Source: an uncultured Alteromonadaceae bacterium (GTDB taxonomy: Bacteria > Pseudomonadota > Gammaproteobacteria > Enterobacterales > Alteromonadaceae). From it: 34,576 nt of DNA. The notes under the pieces are model-generated. The model saw only the letters and a program-made list of their open reading frames with translations, had not been told where the DNA came from and did not search any database. The translations under genes were made by a program, and so were the position numbers. The stretch is from positions 1 to 34,576 of the forward strand of contig CALKGI010000001.1 in NCBI GenBank assembly GCA_938085045.1. Direction: 5' to 3'. Positions 31,348 to 34,576 of this stretch are shown here, piece after piece; the first letter of the stretch is position 1, and each line of letters begins with the position of its first letter.

Positions 31348-33336
31348 ATGGCGACATTACGCAAATTATTGACGGATATTTGTAAACAATGGCCCAGTGC
31401 TGTTAATGAACAATTCAAAGGCCATCCGCTTGCCAAAAAATTCAGAACTGAACTGGCTGCTAAAATAGCAGATACATTGGCTAGTCGACACTCTAATTTG
31501 TTAATTAAAGCAAGCCCGGGTGCCGGACAGTGGGCTAATATTCCTTGGTTATCGATGTTAGATAGTGATGTAACCGATACAACGCAAGGTGGTTTTTATC
31601 CAGTTTATTTGTTTAAAGCCGATGGCTCTGGCGTTTATTTATCCCTGATACATGGCACTACAAGACCCACGAAAGAGTTTGGTAGAGCCAAAGCTAAAGA
31701 AATTACTTCGCATACAACGACTGCTATTTTACAGCTCTTGCCTAATTTGCAGTTATGGGGTGATGCCCGTATTGATTTAGGTGCTTCGACGAAGTTAGGG
31801 CGGTCATACGAACAGGCTAATATTAGAGCAAAATACTATGCACTGGATCGTATGCCAAAGGAATTAGAGCTTAAAGCAGACCTATTGGAGCTTGCTGGTT
31901 ACTATGCCAAAGCTAAGGTTATCTCTGCACCACTAGTTGTTAGCAATATGGCATATTCGGTTGTTCGCAATAAGGAAGCTGAGGCTGCTAATCAAACACA
32001 GGCTGAACAACTTGACTCAATTAATTATGATCCTACAACCACAATAGATACAACCTCACTAATGATGACCCAACTGCCAAAGCCATTCATTTTATTAGCT
32101 GGTGTATCAGGCACAGGCAAATCAAGGTTCGTCCGTAAACAGGCTGAGCAGAGTCGTACATTGGCTTCGGGCGACAATTACGAACTTATCTCTGTGCGCC
32201 CAGATTGGCATGAACCAGCTGATTTGTTCGGTTATATTTCTCACATTGGTCATGAGGTTGCCCAATATAATGTGACTGATGTACTGCGCTTTATGGTTAA
32301 GGCATGGCTTGAAATTATTGATAAGGTTGAAGAAGTCGACGGTAAAATGGTTTGGATTGGTAAGCCGCTAACGGCTATTCGTCCTTTTTGGTTGTGTCTT
32401 GATGAGATGAATTTAGCACCCGTCGAGCAATATTTTGCAGACTACCTTTCTGTGCTAGAAACTCGTAAATGGCTCACTGAAGATGAGCTTGAAGTGCACA
32501 ATAAACAATCATCTATGACTCATAAATATGTTTATCAGTGTAAACCGTTGCTAAAACCCGGGGTTATTGCGCTGTTAAATGATTCTGATGGCACAGGCAA
32601 AGCTCAGTTGTGCAACGATCTTGGATTAGATGAACACAAACATAGTCGGCTCTGGCAGTACTTTGTTGAAAATGGCATTTCAATTCCCTTTAATATGATT
32701 GTCGCGGGCACCGTGAACATGGACGAAACAACCCATAGTTTCTCACGCAAGGTTATTGACCGTGCGATAACGTTGGATTTTGATTTATTCTACCCCAATC
32801 GTTTTGAAGTGTTTTTTGAGCAGCCACTAAAACCCATAAACTTAACCTTTCCTACTCGTTCAACTGTAACCAAAGCCGACTTGGCTGCAATAGCCATCGA
32901 CCCTGATGGCAAAAAGAGCATTAACTTTTTAACTGCGGTGAATAAGGTGCTGAAACGCACCGCTTTCCAGTTAGCATATCGCGCCTTAAACGAATTGTTG
33001 TTATCAGTTTTTTGTTTCGAACCGCAAGATGAAAATGCGTTACAGGCGGTTTGGGATGATTTTTTAATGTGTAAAGTGTTGCCGCGTATAGACGGTGATC
33101 AAGAGAAGTTGGCTATGGTGAACGCGGGCGATTTTGACGACCAAACCATACTGGATGAACTTGAAAGTTGCTTGTCGCAACAATTGCCAACAATTTGGCA
33201 AGGCGAAAGAGTTGATTTGTTGCAAGAACCATTGGAAGGCGAAGAATCTGAAATGGTCAAATGTCGCAGCGCCGAGAAGTTAGATTGGATGAAGGCCAGA
33301 TTAAAAACCAATGGCTTTACTAGCTTTTGGCCATAA
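31348..33336 (+). CDS. McrB-like AAA+ ATPase/GTPase with N-terminal MrcB_N domain
   Basis: This is the motor subunit of a McrBC-type, modification-dependent restriction system. The 662 residues begin with an MrcB_N (formerly DUF3578) domain at about 10-190, recognised by GQWANIPWLSMLD and GGFYPVYLFKADGSGVYLSL, likely the DNA- or modification-reading part. The AAA+ module has Walker A GVSGTGKS at 252-259, Walker B LCLDEMNLAP with Asp352/Glu353, and the sensor strand GTVNMDETTHSFSRKVIDRA starting at 454. In E. coli McrB the corresponding position carries the MNTAD GTPase signature; here it reads VNMDE, so ATP or GTP use is not settled. The following DUF2357 gene is the expected partner. It has its own promoter. 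Confidence 0.85.
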   Translation: MATLRKLLTDICKQWPSAVNEQFKGHPLAKKFRTELAAKIADTLASRHSNLLIKASPGAGQWANIPWLSMLDSDVTDTTQGGFYPVYLFKADGSGVYLSLIHGTTRPTKEFGRAKAKEITSHTTTAILQLLPNLQLWGDARIDLGASTKLGRSYEQANIRAKYYALDRMPKELELKADLLELAGYYAKAKVISAPLVVSNMAYSVVRNKEAEAANQTQAEQLDSINYDPTTTIDTTSLMMTQLPKPFILLAGVSGTGKSRFVRKQAEQSRTLASGDNYELISVRPDWHEPADLFGYISHIGHEVAQYNVTDVLRFMVKAWLEIIDKVEEVDGKMVWIGKPLTAIRPFWLCLDEMNLAPVEQYFADYLSVLETRKWLTEDELEVHNKQSSMTHKYVYQCKPLLKPGVIALLNDSDGTGKAQLCNDLGLDEHKHSRLWQYFVENGISIPFNMIVAGTVNMDETTHSFSRKVIDRAITLDFDLFYPNRFEVFFEQPLKPINLTFPTRSTVTKADLAAIAIDPDGKKSINFLTAVNKVLKRTAFQLAYRALNELLLSVFCFEPQDENALQAVWDDFLMCKVLPRIDGDQEKLAMVNAGDFDDQTILDELESCLSQQLPTIWQGERVDLLQEPLEGEESEMVKCRSAEKLDWMKARLKTNGFTSFWP

Positions 33337-33375
33337 TAACCAACGCAAAGCGAGTCTTGAAAGTGGAGCAATTGA

Positions 33376-34576
33376 GTGCCTGAATTACTGGTAGTAAAAA
33401 CGCTGCACTTCGAGTTGATTGTTTGGGCTAAAAATATTGAACCGAATCAACAGAAACTGAAGAGAACTCTGGCTGCTAGAGGTAAATCGTTACCTATGGC
33501 CTCCTTACGGTTTAATCCTGCGATTAAGCTAAAGGATGATACCCAACCATGTCATGAATATCCTTTGTCGCTACCTTTGTTTTTCGAAAACACCCAATAT
33601 TCTTTTGAGTTGATATTCGAAGCTGAAGTCAATACAGACGAAAAACAACAACCAAAAATCGAACATTCACTCGTCAGTATCAATAGCGCATTCCATTTTA
33701 GCAATCGCCGCGAAGTCCCTGTGTTACAAGGCACTATAAACTTTGGTAATGATATCGGTGCTTTTAGTTTACCTGTGAAATATTATGTCGGTAATGAGCG
33801 TTATGAAGTAACGATTGGTTGCGATGTATTACCAACAAAAATGGACTATCACAGCGATCTTGATGTAATAAATCAGACGGTTGATAAACATTATCCATTT
33901 TGGCGATTCGCATTAGCCGCCAAAACTGAGACCACGACTGATAGCTCAAAAAAACAAAATCAGCCTTTCCCGTTATTATGGTTGGCGCAATTACAATACC
34001 TTCTAGAAGATTTGGAAAAAGCGGTTAAGTACATCATTAAATCGCCACATAGCAGGCTGGTTGATAGTACTAGTTTGGTTAAGGTTGACCGAATTAAGCG
34101 GCGGTTGTCGACTAAATTAACAGAGCGAGTTAATCATGATTTAAAGCGTAAGCAATATCATCGTTCTTACGCTGTTTCGCGTAAAGCGCTCAGCACAGAT
34201 ACGCCCGAAAACCGTTTTATAAAAATGGTCCTTAATCATACGAATAACCATTTATACAAAATTGCGGTAGCGGCAAAAAAACATAATGCAGGATTGACTA
34301 CACCACAGCTATCGATGGCATTTTTTGAACGCATCAAAGCCATGCAGCAGTCATTAATCAAATATCGCAATCAGCCTTTGTTCAAAGAGGTTGGCGCTTT
34401 TAGCGGGTTGAGTGGTGATTCATCTTGGATACAGCAAAAAAATGGCTATGGTCAAGCGTGGCGAATTTGGTGCAAGCTACAGTTGTATTTGGATGTGCTT
34501 GGCAAGCACGCTTCAGTGTCAACTAAGTCGATTGCAGCACTTTACGAAATGTGGTGTTTTCTAGAGATCTTGTGTA
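33376..34576 (+). CDS. DUF2357 (McrC-like partner) protein, 3' end outside the window
   Basis: An open frame runs from GTG 33376 to the window end, giving 400 codons without a stop; the gene is truncated by the window and not by mutation. A TGA lies in frame immediately upstream of the GTG, and GTGGAG lies about eight bases before it, so the start is firm. An N-terminal beta-rich region (about 1-170) is followed by a helical DUF2357-like part with DTPENRFIKMVLNHT near 275-290 and ALYEMWCFLEIL near the end. The last segment is the usual lead-in to a PD-(D/E)xK nuclease domain, which would lie beyond the edge. It starts 39 bases after the McrB-like stop and should be its nuclease partner. Confidence 0.78.
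   Translation, partial: MPELLVVKTLHFELIVWAKNIEPNQQKLKRTLAARGKSLPMASLRFNPAIKLKDDTQPCHEYPLSLPLFFENTQYSFELIFEAEVNTDEKQQPKIEHSLVSINSAFHFSNRREVPVLQGTINFGNDIGAFSLPVKYYVGNERYEVTIGCDVLPTKMDYHSDLDVINQTVDKHYPFWRFALAAKTETTTDSSKKQNQPFPLLWLAQLQYLLEDLEKAVKYIIKSPHSRLVDSTSLVKVDRIKRRLSTKLTERVNHDLKRKQYHRSYAVSRKALSTDTPENRFIKMVLNHTNNHLYKIAVAAKKHNAGLTTPQLSMAFFERIKAMQQSLIKYRNQPLFKEVGAFSGLSGDSSWIQQKNGYGQAWRIWCKLQLYLDVLGKHASVSTKSIAALYEMWCFLEILC

Noticed and set aside
33337-34576. Absence of a stop in the last gene read as a broken gene
   Set aside because: The frame stays open to the last base of the window, so truncation by the window edge is the simple explanation.
1-34576. CRISPR arrays, tRNA or rRNA genes, insertion sequences, integrases
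   Set aside because: I found no regularly spaced direct repeats, no cloverleaf-like or rRNA-like stretches, and no transposase or integrase motifs in any frame I read.

Overview
The window is a 34.6 kb stretch of a Gram-negative chromosome with moderate-to-low GC, and every gene I can support lies on the + strand. The gene families (type II secretion, CpsG-type phosphomannomutase, cysD-cysN-SLC13-cysC, WbpM/WbpB/WbpD/WbpE sugar enzymes, DUF4184) point to a marine gammaproteobacterium, most likely of the Alteromonadales (Pseudoalteromonas/Colwellia/Thalassotalea-like). That placement rests on family resemblance only; no rRNA or other marker is present.

Region 1 (1-9859) is a type II secretion system (T2SS) operon in an unusual order: gspG (3' end only), E, F, H, I, J, K, L, M, C, D. 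Genes overlap or nearly touch up to gspC. The secretin GspD carries a lipobox and GspC is short with no PDZ domain. GspN, GspO and GspS are not in the window.

Region 2 (9860-13327) is the centre of the locus. It holds a long leader with repeats, then a 462-residue secreted, cysteine-free (mature), Thr/Ala/Val/Asn/Gly-rich protein with high-expression codon usage and a very strong terminator. I infer that this is an abundant surface-layer (S-layer) type protein and the probable client of the adjacent secretion system. A multi-membrane GT-C/TPR protein of the protein O-mannosyltransferase/TMTC kind follows under its own promoter and may glycosylate it.

Region 3 (13347-28985) makes sugar precursors: phosphoglucose isomerase, phosphomannomutase, a WbpM-like UDP-GlcNAc 4,6-dehydratase, a family 4 glycosyltransferase, a sulfate-activation unit (CysD, CysN, an SLC13 permease, CysC), and a four-gene operon (Ugd, Gfo/Idh/MocA dehydrogenase, hexapeptide acetyltransferase, DegT aminotransferase) that should build a 3-acetamido-3-deoxy uronic acid on UDP. 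Together, regions 1-3 look like one assembly line for an exported, glycosylated and possibly sulfated surface coat.

Region 4 (28986-34576) is accessory. It has an orphan DUF1851-type immunity-like protein with a DUF4184 membrane protein, AT-rich spacers with inverted repeats and a 37-codon membrane-peptide candidate, then a McrB-like AAA+ ATPase with an MrcB_N domain followed by a DUF2357 protein cut by the window end. The last pair resembles a McrBC-type modification-dependent restriction system.
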